A stretch of DNA of 64,000 nt from positions 6,829,501 through 6,893,500 of the forward strand of contig CANTUQ010000043.1 of NCBI GenBank assembly GCA_947683425.1, given 5' to 3'. The position numbers were made by a program, and so were the translations under genes. A model generated the notes under the pieces. The model was given only the letters and a program-made list of their open reading frames with translations. It made no database searches and was not told the origin of the DNA. The number at the start of each line of letters is the position of its first letter. Within the stretch, counting starts at the first letter, position 1. This stretch comes from Excoecaria cochinchinensis. Its lineage: Eukaryota; Streptophyta; Magnoliopsida; Malpighiales; Euphorbiaceae. Shown here piece by piece: positions 34,409 through 46,600 of the stretch.

Positions 34409-34445
<37 letters not shown>

Positions 34446-34990
34446 AAAAGAAAGAAGGCCGTTAGAGATGAAAACCATGACTGGCTCTCTAAGCAAAAGT
34501 TAGGCCAAAGGGCAGGGTGAAAACCTGGGAACAGGCAGTCTGTCCTTAAAAAAAAAATGAATAAAAAGCCGCTGGAGTGGGTTGGGTCCATTCCAGGCAA
34601 AAGTTAGGCACAGGGTTATGTGAAAATCTCAAAAGAGACGCATTTCTCGCTAAGAAAAGCTAGTGTGAAAATCCACAAGGGATGCACTACCTTTAAAACA
34701 ATGACTTTTGAAGCCTGGACCAATAAGGCAGCATTACTCCGAATGACTTCCCTTTAGACAGGTACCGCATAATGCAGAACTTGACTCAGAGTGCTGGGGG
34801 CAAAGTGCTCATCGACCCGGGGGCCAAAAATGAACACGGGTCAGCTCTCTTTGAAGAAATTACGAGTCAGAATACCCAAGTCCAAGATAATACTTTTCTA
34901 GATCCTTGGGGGCATCAGACAATGGGAGCAGCCGAATAGTACCCTCAACGAACCCCTTAACCACCTGGGATGTGGTCTATCCATTTTTGC
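33021..34990 (+). other. Conserved non-coding region in place of pol
   Basis: 33270-34130 and 34310-34990 align with the minus-strand element (8330-7490 and 7180-6480), and the first part also with the host element. No open frame and no RT or IN motif. Includes a (TA)n run at 34411-34441. Confidence 0.7.
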
Positions 34991-35154
34991 ATATATCTCA
35001 TATCTGCATATAGCATTTTACACATGCATGCACAATCTCTGGAACATATTCCTGTACACACAGCTTTGCAGGAAAAGGCCAAACCAAAGGACAACTTTGG
35101 CAAGATGAATTCAAGATAGTGCCCGCGCAAGGGAAAATCGTGTAAACCCGTAAA

Positions 35155-35940
35155 GTGGAAATTATCTTTAAGTCCTTGAGGCATTTCCAGTCTCTTCGGA
35201 GCATTATCTTTAACTCCTTGTTCAAAAGAGATTTCCAGTCTCTTTGGAGCATTATCTTTAAGTCCTTGTTCAAAAGGCATTTCCAGTCTCTTCGGAGTAT
35301 TATCTTTAAGTCCTTGTTCAAAAGGCATTTCCAGTCTCTTCGGAGCATTATCTTTAAGTCCTTGTTCAAAAGGCATTTCCAGTCTCTTCGGAGCATTATC
35401 TTTACGTCCTTGTTTAAAAGGCATTTCCAGTCTCTTTGGAGCATTATCTTTAAGTCCTTGTTCAAAAGGCATTTCCAGTCTCTTCGAAGCATTATCTTTA
35501 AGTCCTTGTTCAAAAGGCATTTCTAGACTCTTTGGAGCATTATCTTTAAGTCCTTGTTCAAAATGTATTTCCAGCCTCTTCGGAGCATTATCTTTAAGTC
35601 CTTGTTCAAAAGGCATTTCCAGTCTCTTTGGAGCATTATCTTTAAGTCCTTGTTCAAAAGGCATTTTCAGTCTCTTTGGAGCATTATCTTTAAGACCTTG
35701 GTTAAGGCATTCTCAGTCTCTTTAGAGCATTATCTTTAAGACCTTTTTTAAGGCAACTCAGTCTCTTTGAAGCATTATCTTTAAGACCTTGGTTAAGGCA
35801 TTCTCAGTCTCTTTAGAGCATTATCTTTAAGACCTTTTTTAAGGCAATCTCAGTCTCTTTGGAGCATTATTTTTAAGTCCTTTTTAGGCATTCTCAGTCT
35901 CTTTGGAGCATTATCTTTTTCTTAAGGCTTTCTCAATCTC
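35155..35940. repeat. 48-bp tandem array
   Basis: About eleven regular units of 48 bp (TTCAAAAGGCATTTCCAGTC, then TCTTCGGAGC, then ATTATCTTTAAGTCCTTG) between about 35170 and 35690, followed by shortened units to 35940. The period is a multiple of three and stop-free in several frames. The minus strand reads as a 16-residue repeat (MPFEQGLKDNAPKRLE, frame 34957-35664) and the plus strand as another. This array takes the place of the 25/95/105-bp arrays in the sister family. Confidence 0.93.
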
Positions 35941-35984
35941 TTCAGAACATCAAAATATTTTCAAAAATACTCCAAATCCCTTCA

Positions 35985-36560
35985 ATATGAGATGATCCGA
36001 GAGGCCGGGATGAGGCTAACAGGACATCAGCGATAGAACAGATCGCAAACCGAGATTGTAGTCAGATAACACTACATCTCACAGACACTGCGCAAGCCGA
36101 GACGAGGCCAGTAGAACACATGCGGTAGAACAGATCGCAACCGGGATTGCAGTTAGAGAACACTACATCTCACAATCGGGATTGTAGTTAAAGAACACTA
36201 CATCTCACAGGCACTGCGTGAGCTGAGATGAGGCTAGCAGATCACATGCGGTAGAACAGACCGCAACCGGGATTGCAGTTAGAGAACACTGCATCTCACA
36301 ACGGGATTGTAGTTAGAGAACACTACATCTCACAAACACCGTACAGACTGAGACGAGGTTAGTGGAGCACCAGCGATAGAACAGATCGCAACAGAGGTTA
36401 GAGTTACAGACACTGCACCTCACACCGCGCAGGCCGAGATGAGGCCAGCACGACAGACCAAATGCCGTGTAAGCCGATCGAAGGTGAGCGGGACAATGCG
36501 CAAGGCAAGATTGCAAATGAGTCACAGTCGGATAGCACTACAGCTCAACAGCAACAAGTC
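35985..36560. repeat. Degenerate repeats with CTACATCTCACA
   Basis: Units contain GATCGCAACCGGGATTG, AGAACACTACATCTCACA and GAGATGAGGC. The same words appear reverse-complemented in the array at 59340-59990, so N1 and the right-hand minus-strand element share this 3' region. Confidence 0.75.
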
Positions 36561-36661
36561 GCAATAGTCCACACGGCAAAAAGGTAAGGGCTGCCTCAAG
36601 TACGCATCTCTTTCCTTCTTCTTTGAATTTTGGCTCACCTAGGCACTAGTGTACTAGATTT

Positions 36662-36679
36662 CCCAAAATTGGGGGCAAC
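36662..36679 (+). promoter_or_regulatory. Polypurine tract of N1
   Basis: CCCAAAATTGGGGGCAAC directly before the 3' LTR start TGTAGACACC. Confidence 0.82.
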
Positions 36680-39230
36680 TGTAGACACCGGGTCCTGAGG
36701 TAGCACAGATCAGAGTTACCCAATGATAATAAGATGCCTTGTCATAGGCAAAAAGGTTGAAAGTGGTGATTTCCTGTTTAAATTTGCATTTTAGAGTGAA
36801 AAAGTAAAAAATAATAAAAAATATTTTGAAAATTAGATTTGAAAAATGGGTTTTAGAAATTGTAGTATTTTTAGTTAAATTTTAAAATATATAAAAAAAA
36901 TTCCCGAACGTCGACGCGATTGCGGCCGCCGATGCCCGTCGCACGCACTGACGGACGTCGATCGCCCATTTCTGCCCCCGACGGCCGATTTCGCCACAAA
37001 TAATTATTTTACGTGTTTTTTGGCCTAAAAATCAGTTTTTATCCCTTTTTTTAAGGTTTTAAAGGATTTTTTCCATCTTTAAAATTTAAAAGAGATAATA
37101 TCTGATTTTATTAAGTTTTATCCCTTTAATTAATATTATTTTCCTATTATCTTCATATAAAAAGAATAAGATAAAAAATAAAAAGGAGGGGATTTTTTTT
37201 AGGATTTTTTCTTCATCTTTTCTCTTCTTCTTCCTCTCAATTTCTCTCTAAAAAATTCCAGATTTTCCCAACCAAAAAGAACAAAGAATTGAGTTCATCT
37301 TTTTCATCTTGTTTCCAATAGAATTTCTTCTAAACATATATTTGGAAGGAGTTTTTGTTGTTGAATTTAATTTTGAGACAAATACAACAATTATCTGCTC
37401 TCAAAATTCCTTTTTTTTTCTTTTCTATATCTGTTCAATTAAATTTTTTCCATCGATTTTCTTTTGAATCTCTTTTTGGTGGAAAATTAATTTTGATACA
37501 AATAAAATAATTGTTTGTTATCAAAATCTGATTTTTCATTTGATTTTCTAAAAATATTTTATTTTGAGATAAACAAAATTATTGTTTGTTCTTAAAATCA
37601 TTTTTTTTTATTTTTAATCAACAAAAATATTTTTTTGATCAAAATCATTTCTTTAGGCAAAGAAATCAATTATTTGCTCTTAAAGAATTTTTGATCATTT
37701 TTTTATCCTATTTTTTCTAGGAATAAAATTCCAACATTTTAATCATATTTCACTCTAATATTGCAAATCATCAAACAAAGAAATCGATCATCATTTTACC
37801 TTCATCGAATCCGAAACTCTGAGGGTAAACATTCTGGGCTTATTCTTTCTTTTTGTTATTTTTGTTCATATTTAATTTATTCATGTATATTTTTTATTAA
37901 CTTCATTTATTTATTCATTTATTTTATTTCAGATTTGTTTTATTTAATTTATTTATATATGATTTTATTCTTATTCATGTAAATATTGATTTCTTTTAAT
38001 TCCTAACATGTAATAATTTATTTTGTTCGATTTCTCATTATTTTTAACATGTAATTAATAAATACATTTTAATTGATATTTTTACCATGAAAATGGTTTA
38101 TGTTAATCGTGAACATATTAATTAATCATGTTATTGTTTTAATTATTTTCATCATTCTTTTATTCTTTATTCTTTATCACTCTTTTTATCATTGTTACAT
38201 GTTTTATTTATTGTTATCCATTTATTTATTTACTTTCATTCTTTATCATAGTCATGTTCATATTTTTATGTATTATTTAATTAACATGTCACATTTTATT
38301 TCAATCACATCATTTATTTAATTTGTCATGTACAATGCATTTTTCTCATTTATTTTAATTATTGACATATTAATTCACTTGTCATTTTGATGTCATACTA
38401 TTTTATCTTATTTTATTCCATTTTACCATTTATTATTGATTTAATTGTTTTAATTACTAACATTATTTCTTTTGTGTTTTGTTTTTATGTCAAAACTTAT
38501 CTTTCTTTACTTGGCATTTTTGCGAGCACACGGGGAGATCCAGAAGGCTCGTTTGGATTATATATTTATTTTGATTATTTGTAATATTTATTTATTTGGC
38601 TTTTCCATTTATTTTGCTATTTAGTTTTCTTATGAAATTTTTTATTTAGGCCCGCTAGAAAGAAAATCACTAAATATTTTTTATTAATTAACTTGGAGTC
38701 TTCCCTAATAAAAATGGGACCAATGTCTCAATTTTCTCCATCCAAAATCATCACATCAAAATTATTTCATAATAAATATGCATGCGAGGACCAATGTCCT
38801 CATCTTTAACGAATAGTCCGATTTATGCATGATTTGTATTTTATTTACAACGGGAGTTGTATTCCGCCCCTAGTTTTGTTGTATTTACTTTCATGCACTT
38901 TACTTTAATTATGCTTTATTTATTTACCGCTTTCCTTGAATGGACAACCTGCGCTTTAATTAATTGCATCGAATGAGAAATGGGATGAAATGTATAAATT
39001 CAAAACTCAATTGTAAACTTAATCAAGGTATGAATAAATGAGAAGTCTCGAACCTATCTCCGGTCTTTAGGCTCAACGAGGCGAGAAGATCATTCCGATG
39101 TTTCATTGGAATGGGATCTCCAAGACACCTCTTGTGTCCCACCAAAAGACTCAATTTACAATCCTAGGCTCCATAGGGTTAGAGGGTCATTCTAATGTTC
39201 TATTGGGGTGAATGCCTTCAAGACCCCTTT

Positions 39231-42200
39231 TGTCAGACACCAAACTGGGCCTAGTCGGAATATGCTTGCTCAGTCAGAGGGAGTGAGGGTAATTCGGTAA
39301 TTTATACATGAGTAATATAGATAATAAGGATTTATTTGCTAAGAAATTAACTAAATAAGTTAAGTGAAGGAATTATTATGGTGTGCTTGTAGTGTATGGA
39401 AGTAGGATATAAGTGGGTTAAGAGGTTTTATAGTGTGGGTTGTGGATATAGTGCCTTGGAGATATTTACATAAGAGAAATAATTATCAAGTGGATTATGG
39501 GTATGGAATTAAAGATGTAGGATATTTTTATGAGAAATGATTTAGTATGTGGGTGTGTATGGTGACTTGAATAGAGAAGTCAAAGTGAATTAGTTGGACC
39601 AATGGGAAAAGTGGGTTATAAGGAAATGTTAGGGTGTGACTTAAGTTTAGTACTATGAAGATATTATTGTAAGAGGTGCTAGTGTGTGTGCATAAGATAG
39701 GGAAGTAGGGTATGAGTAAGGGAAATGAATTGTATGTAGGTGAGAGTATGGGAGTTGAGGTGAGCTTAGGTTGACCTACCTTTGGGAAAGTGACATGTGG
39801 CTTAAGGGATAAGTGGGAATTAAATGGGTAAAGAGAGGGAAACCAGCTGTAAGTCACATCCTCTTCCCGTTCTCCTCTTCCTCCTCATGCCATTCATCTT
39901 CTTGTTCCTCTTCTTCTTCTTTTCCTCATTCTTTGCTCTTCCTCCTCGCTTCTCTTTTTGGCTGGATGTGGTGCTTGTTTAGAGGTGGTTTTGGGTGAGT
40001 ATTAGAGCAAGATTGGAGAGTTGGTGTTAACAAGAGGAAACTCAAGGGAAAGGAAAAGATTGTAGATAGAAGCTAGAAAGTGACTTTGGATCTTCGATTT
40101 CCAGGTTTGGGAAACTCTCCATTTTATGTATGAATTTTAGTATATTTATGTGTATTATAAGTTTCTTGAATGTGTTATTGATGATATATGATGATGATAG
40201 TGAGTGTTGGTTTAATTTATTCATTGGTGCATGTGAATAGGTTTTTGGGTTAAAACTGGGTTAAAATGCACTTGACCTTTCTTCGGTTATTAGGCCGAAT
40301 TGTGAGTTTTAGAACTCCAATGGATATGAGACTAGTTCCTTTTGCAAGCTTAGACATATCCCTACAAATGTCTTAGAAATAGACTTGAGATAATTTTACA
40401 TGTAAGGATCTCAAATGTGGTCATCAAGTAGAGATATCTTCTCTGGCCGGGTTCAGGGGAGCACTATAGGTTGTTTAGATCCTATCTGAATCTGTAGATG
40501 TCTAATTGATTTTAAATTTGTTGCCTTTGAACGTTAACATCCTAGGGAACATTTGTTAAGAAGGAAGTTTTGGCTAAAAATGAGGTTTAGAGGTTGGTTT
40601 AGGCAACACAAATCAGGGGCGTAAAGCAGTTTGTTTGGGTAGCTGAGGTGAGCCTCTGTCGCGAGCGCGACAAGGGTCACGACCTCGTGACATAAAAACT
40701 TGTTTTGAGCTTTTTTCTTCTGTTTTTTGAGCCCAGGGTTGACCCAGATCAATCTCGTACCTTTCTGATCAGCTTATTATGCCTGTTTAGGGTAATTAAA
40801 TGGTTATATAAGTAGTTGTCTTTGGGAAAACTTATGAGTACGATTAGGATTGGTGATCTAACTAGTGAATAACAATAGATATAACTCTGTGAAGAATGGT
40901 TTATGGATGAGTGTTGATATGTGTTGATCTCATGAGTAACCTAGGCATGTTGTACCGTATATATGAATGCATAACGTGGGTACAATTGAAATGAATGACG
41001 AATATTGCTGTTATTGTAGATGTGTAAATGGATATTGTTAGTGGCATGATTTGTTTGGAATTCTTGGTATAGATGTTGTGTTTATGTTGTCAATGATGTG
41101 TGGCTTGCTAGAGATGAGGTAAGGTAAGTTGGTGTTCTGATGTTTGGTTTGAGATTGGGTATTGTGAAGTGGAGTTTTCTGCAGATTTTTTGTGTAAGGG
41201 TTGGAATTCACGACTCTGTTGAGAGCGCGACATTGTCGCGAGGTCGTGAGAAAGCCCAGTGAAAGCAGCCCTCGCACGCGTCCGAGCCATGCAGCAGAGC
41301 CCCTGTCGTGAGCGCGACAGAGCGCTTGGCTGCCGATTTGAATTGGGCGATCCTCTGTCGCGAGCGTGCTCTCGAGCTTGAGCGCGACACCTGTCGCAAG
41401 TGCAACAGTGAGATGTGTATGGTTTCCCTCGCGAGATCGCGAAGGTTGCCGTGATCGCGACCTGGGCCAAGTCGCCTCTGTCGCGACCGCGACATCCGTC
41501 GCGATCGCGACACTACTGGTTTTTAAATTGAGTTTTCTTTTGTAATTCCAAAGTTTGAATTCCAAAATTGTGATGCCTTTAGGTTTATACTTGGACTATT
41601 TTATGAAGTAGATTAATATAATTGGATGTATTATGCATGGACAATGTTATTAATTATGTGAATGTGATATGTTAATTTATGCATCATGATATGAGGCATG
41701 ATTTGTATTACGCATGACTTGCGAGAGTCAGTCTAGTGGATAGTTAGGCATGCCTAATAGAGTCTATATAAGTGTAGCTGCAGCGCCCTTTGAACGAATG
41801 GACCCCGATCAGGTCCCTGGCTGGTTCCTCGCGAACCCTTTTATGTGAAATGTTTTCGGAATGTGGAAAAAGATGATGTTGCTTTTCGACTCGTACCTGT
41901 AAGGTACAATATATTATGTGTTCGATTAGTACCCGTAAGGTACCTTATGTGTTCGATTCGTACCCGTAAGGTACAACTCAGTTACTCGATATCCACTATT
42001 GTGAGTCAGCAGGTGTATGATTTGTTATGTTGTGTTTATAAGCATGCGATTCTGATCAGTTATGATTATGGTTTTGTGAATTAATAAGTGCAGACTTATT
42101 GGCTCTCTGGAATACTGTGATTTGAATGCAACATTGTATAGTTGCTTATGTTAAAGATTAATGTTATGCTGCATAAGTGTAATGTATAGGTAATTGCACG

Positions 42201-42909
42201 CATGTAAAGCATATATGTAGTTATGCATGAACATACTTACGTCCTGTATGGTGATGTTTGATTTGGTCTGTGTCACACATATGAGTATATGAAGATGATT
42301 AGAAACAATTGAATGCATAGTAGTTATATGTAAGCATGTATATATTTCTCGGTAGGAACTAGGTGTGTATGATATTCGTGTGTGTTATGCCTTGACGACC
42401 AATGTGAATGGCCATCCCTATTATTATGTTTGTTCTCCCCACTAAGCGTTATCGCTTAGCACGGGTTCTTTTTCCCGTGCAGGTGGCAGGTCTGGTCCGG
42501 TTCGAGTCGCACATCTGCAAGGGTTGGCCACATAGGAGCTAGGAGTTTTGGGATTTTGTTTAGCTTCTTTATTTTGGATTTTGTAATTCTGTATAAAAGG
42601 TATATGTAACAACATGTAAATATACTTATGTAATATTCTGGACCACGTAAATATTTGCTGCTAAGAATTTCCTCTATTTTATCTTCTGTCTGTAACTTCT
42701 GTTGTATGGTAGTAAACTGACACATCTGTATGTTTCTGCTTAGTGTGCATGCGTTTGTGAAGTATGTACGTTCTGTTGTACTTCTTAAGTTTTAAATTCT
42801 TCTGTATTTTTATACGCTTTGTATCGCTTCTGTCCGGTAACACACCTACTCGTACGGCTTCCTACTCCCTCATGGATGGGTTTGCCTACGTATGGGTTAG
42901 GGTGTTACA
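39231..42909. mobile_element. Solo LTR B (TGTAACACCC family, reverse orientation to A)
   Basis: 3679 bp, starting TGTCAGACACC and ending AGGGTGTTACA, flanked by CCTTT (39226-39230, 42910-42914). The reverse complement aligns with solo LTR A. Dyads: TTAGGCATGCCTAA (41744-41757), the CCCGTGC/GCACGGG pair and AAGCGTTATCGCTT (about 42444-42482). A TCGCGAGCGCGA palindrome array lies at 41217-41512 and a small one at 40655-40693. No coding frame. Confidence 0.9.
41217..41512. repeat. GTCGCGAGCGCGAC-type palindrome array (LTR B)
   Basis: Seven or more imperfect dyads such as CTGTCGCGACCGCGAC and CCGTCGCGATCGCGACA, more decayed than in A. It contains the same AAAGCCCAGTGAAAGCAGCC spacer found in LTR E at about 52576, which shows that A, B and E share this array by descent. 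Confidence 0.85.
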
Positions 42910-43126
42910 CCTTTGGTTTGCCCAAAATGGATAAAGATGCGCTGTCTTAGGCTCACTGAGGCGAGACGAACTTTCCCAATATTTTATTGGGTGGCGACTC
43001 CATGAAACCTCCTTGTTGCCCAAAATAGACGCACTTGTGAATCCCTCACAAGTTTCCAATGAACCACTCTCGAAAGCCCTAAGAGCGGGCCTTCGAGGCG
43101 TCCTACGGGGTTCGACGCACGTCACA

Positions 43127-43482
43127 CAAGCCCAAATTCAAGAATACCTTGACAGTATGCAATTGGACTGAGAATGGTCCTCTCATCCATCGAGTGAATG
43201 TTTCAGCTATTTTTCTCTATCAACTTAATCCTTCTTTGGTAACCATCTACCTAAGCCTAATGTTACAACCAAAGTAAGACCTCTTGATTCTTGGTTCGGC
43301 TATATCTAATTAGCAGAGATGACCTTCTAGTAAGGTTTGGTACGTAGGAAGAGGCATATGGTGTTTCTTGAGCTTCAAGCGGGAAGCCATGAGTGCATTC
43401 ATGCATTCGAGTTGAGTCTTGTCCCCAACGTTGCATCTAGAATTTGCTTTCAAATCATGAAAAATTCTGCTTTGGCCTTTTG
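43127..43482 (+). other. Host element internal: conserved post-gag block, part 2
   Basis: Continues 27839 across the N1 insertion and aligns with 33780-34110 of N1. No coding frame. Confidence 0.75.
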
Positions 43483-43680
43483 TGTAACACCCCCTACCCA
43501 TACGTAGGCAAACCCATCCGTATCATAGTGAGATGCCGTATGAGCAGGGGTGTCACCACACAGATTAATACAAAAATATACATTCAATCCCATAATACAT
43601 ACTAAAATACAGCGAAAATTAAAACTTTTGGAAACATCAGAATGACCATTCATTAATATAACAGAAGTCATTACAATAAT

Positions 43681-46600
43681 TGTAACACCCCCATCGCCAT
43701 CCCCGTTGGAAGGATGCCGACGGATGCGCTACACGACGCTCACATATACAGATATACACATGCACAATGCGGAAGCATACATTCATACATAACATACATA
43801 CGGAAATACGGGTGAATTAAAAACTTACCTTACCTGAGGCACAGACTGAACATGCAATAACTCACGCACACGCAGGCACTAAGCAAAAGCATACACAGAA
43901 GCATACATATAACCATTCAACGGAAGCATAATCGAAATAATAAAACAAGGGAATAACTAAACATAAAACATACTAACTATTACATTCCCACACTAAAACT
44001 CAAGATTAAAACATAATTAATTACATATACAATACTACAGAATTACAAAAGCTAAAATACAGAAGCTGAACAAAATACAGAACTTCTAACTCCTACGTGG
44101 CCGACCCTGCAGAAGCGCGACTCGAACAGAACCAAACCTGCCACCTGCACGGAAAGAAAATCCGTGCTAAGCGATAAACGCTTAGTGGGGAGAACAGACA
44201 AGAGTATGGATGGCCATTCACAATGGTCGCCAAGGCAAAACACATTCAAATGGCAAATGTGGATATTCAGAACAAATATGATCATGTTGGCATAATAAAG
44301 GCATTCATTCAATAACTCACAATCAAACCATAACCTCATGTCCAGGATAGGCCAAAATAGACATAATACAATACACGATACAAGTATCATCATGCATAAC
44401 TACATACTATATCACATGCATAAACCTACAATGGTATCAAATAATAGCATCTTATCGTGACAAGAGCTTTACACATGCAATTGACATAACTAAATACCCA
44501 TGCCTGAACTGACAACCCAATCATCATGTTAAGAATGCTAGCTAACCAACATACTTAGACATTCTAAACACACACACTAGTCAAAATCCAAGGTACAAAA
44601 TCCAAAGCATCATATTACCGCTGCGCAACTCTCATATATAAAGTATCAGCGAAAACACTCTAATAGCGGAGACTGAAAGCATAATCACATAACATTACAA
44701 TCCTATCATCAACATGCAGAAAGTACAGTAATCATCACATACTTACCATCACAACTGCTTCGGTTCACATGCTAATATATATACAAAACTATGCTTAAGT
44801 CATATACTTAAATACATCAATCGAATCATTTCAAAGCATTCAGAAACTTATAACAATTCACATGACAAGTACGGATAATCATGTTAGATATAAAATCGTG
44901 CTTACTTAATACAGACATACATTCTAAAGCCCATAGTCACATTTATATACATATAAACTGATTCCTGAAATCCTTATCATGCTCAAACGGATATCTCATT
45001 CAAAGGTTAAAACATAATTCATATAAACATGCTCATATAATAAAGCCATACAATCCGTATTTCATAATCATATTCATTCAGAAATAATCCGATATACATT
45101 ACATCGATATACTCATTCAGATAAACCATTTATAGCCAAATCAGATCAGAGCAGTTCAAATAAACATTCAAAGAATACCTGTTGACTCTAGGTAGTGGAT
45201 AACGAGTGTACAGACAGTACTTTCCGGGTACGAGCCGATTACAGACAGTACGTTACGGGTACGAACCGATTAAACCATTATACTTTAACTTTCACAGATA
45301 TTTTCAAAAGGGACCTTAAACAAGATCCAATACAGAAAAGGGTTCGCGAGGAACCAAACGGGGACCTGATCGGGGTCCAAACAGAACTATGGGCTGCAGC
45401 GAACAGACTCTATTAGGCATGCCTAACTATCCACTAGACTGACTCTCGCAGGTCATGCATAAAATAATTCACGCTTCGAATCGCATAACGCATAAATATA
45501 TATACATCATGCATAAACTAGAGAATGATAGACATATAAATATGCTCATAAAGTTGGTAATATCTCATACAATTCCCATTGCAAAACATAATACAGTCAA
45601 TATACTTTAACATTAAACAATGTTCTAAAGCATGACAAGAATCAGGTATAGAAACACTACCATACCAATGATTATTAAAACATAATCCTAAACATGCGTT
45701 TAGGTGAGGATAACTAAGTATAAATCAAGCATAATCCAAATTACATTTAACATAACACAATGAGTTCAAAGGCCAAAGCATAACAATGTATTCCGACATC
45801 AACCATATTATTTAAATAAGTCTGGCATAGCAGGATGCCAATCATACTTCATACAAGTCATATACTGGAGCATGCAATAACTCAATTGATAACATCTTAG
45901 CACTACTCATCATTCTAAAGCATGTCAGGAACACATGTGGAATCATGTTATGCCAATGATCAATAACGTATAATCTGAATCATGGAATGATACAATATTC
46001 TGAAACATGGCATGTTATTCTAGATAAGAATCCGATCAAGGACAGGCATAACATAATGCTAAACACAACTAAAATAGGCTAACCATTCAGATAAGTAAGA
46101 TAAGATAGCACACAGTAGAGGAAAAAGCCATAACAGCCTTTGAAAGTCATTTAATAATAAAACTAGTCACGGTGAACAAAGCAAAACAGAAAAGCCATAC
46201 AAGAGCATATAACAGTATGACATAAATTATACAGCAGTGAAGACCCATACAGAAGAAATAGGAAATTCATTCTGGTTAAAACTGGACGAAATTGGAAAAA
46301 GGAGCTGAAGAGGGGTCGGTCACGAGTCGTGTCACGACTCGTGACTGACCTCAAAGGAAGGTCATGAGACATGACCTAGTGTCATGCCTCGTGACCTCCT
46401 AGAGAGTCACGGGACGTGACTCTATGTCACGCCTGGCCTCACAAGAGTCACGCCGTGACTCTAAGTCACGAGACGTGACCTTCCTCTCACAGAGAGAGGC
46501 AGTCACGCTTCGCGACTGGAGTCACGCCTTGCCCTTCACATAAGTCACGTCGTGACTCTAAGTCACGAGACGTGACTTTCCTCTCATAGAGAGAGGCAGT

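Larger units (their letters stand above)
27840..43126 (+). mobile_element. N1: two-LTR non-autonomous Tat/Ogre-like element
   Basis: 5' LTR 27840-30640, PBS 30642-30659, leader, gag pseudogene 31734-33020, non-coding conserved region, 48-bp repeats, PPT 36662-36679, 3' LTR 36680-43126 (interrupted by solo LTR B). Flanked by CAAGC (27835-27839 and 43127-43131), an exact 5-bp TSD. The internal region is only 6.0 kb with no pol. It inserted into the conserved post-gag block of the host element, which reads continuously across the insertion into CCAAATTCAAGAATACC, matching N1's own 33784. Confidence 0.93.
36680..43126 (+). mobile_element. 3' LTR of N1 (split by solo LTR B)
   Basis: LTR sequence occupies 36680-39230 and 42910-43126. 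It joins cleanly when solo LTR B and one CCTTT are removed, as the 5' LTR at 30411-30440 shows. It ends CGTCACA and is followed by the TSD CAAGC. CTGAGGGTAAAC is at 37819, the GC island at 36900-36985, and the hairpin fused to TGGCGACTCC at 42975-43001. Confidence 0.92.

Noticed and set aside
34957..35664. 235-aa repeat protein frame on the minus strand
   Set aside because: It is produced by the 48-bp tandem array, other frames are equally open, and there is no promoter or sister ORF; kept only as a finding.
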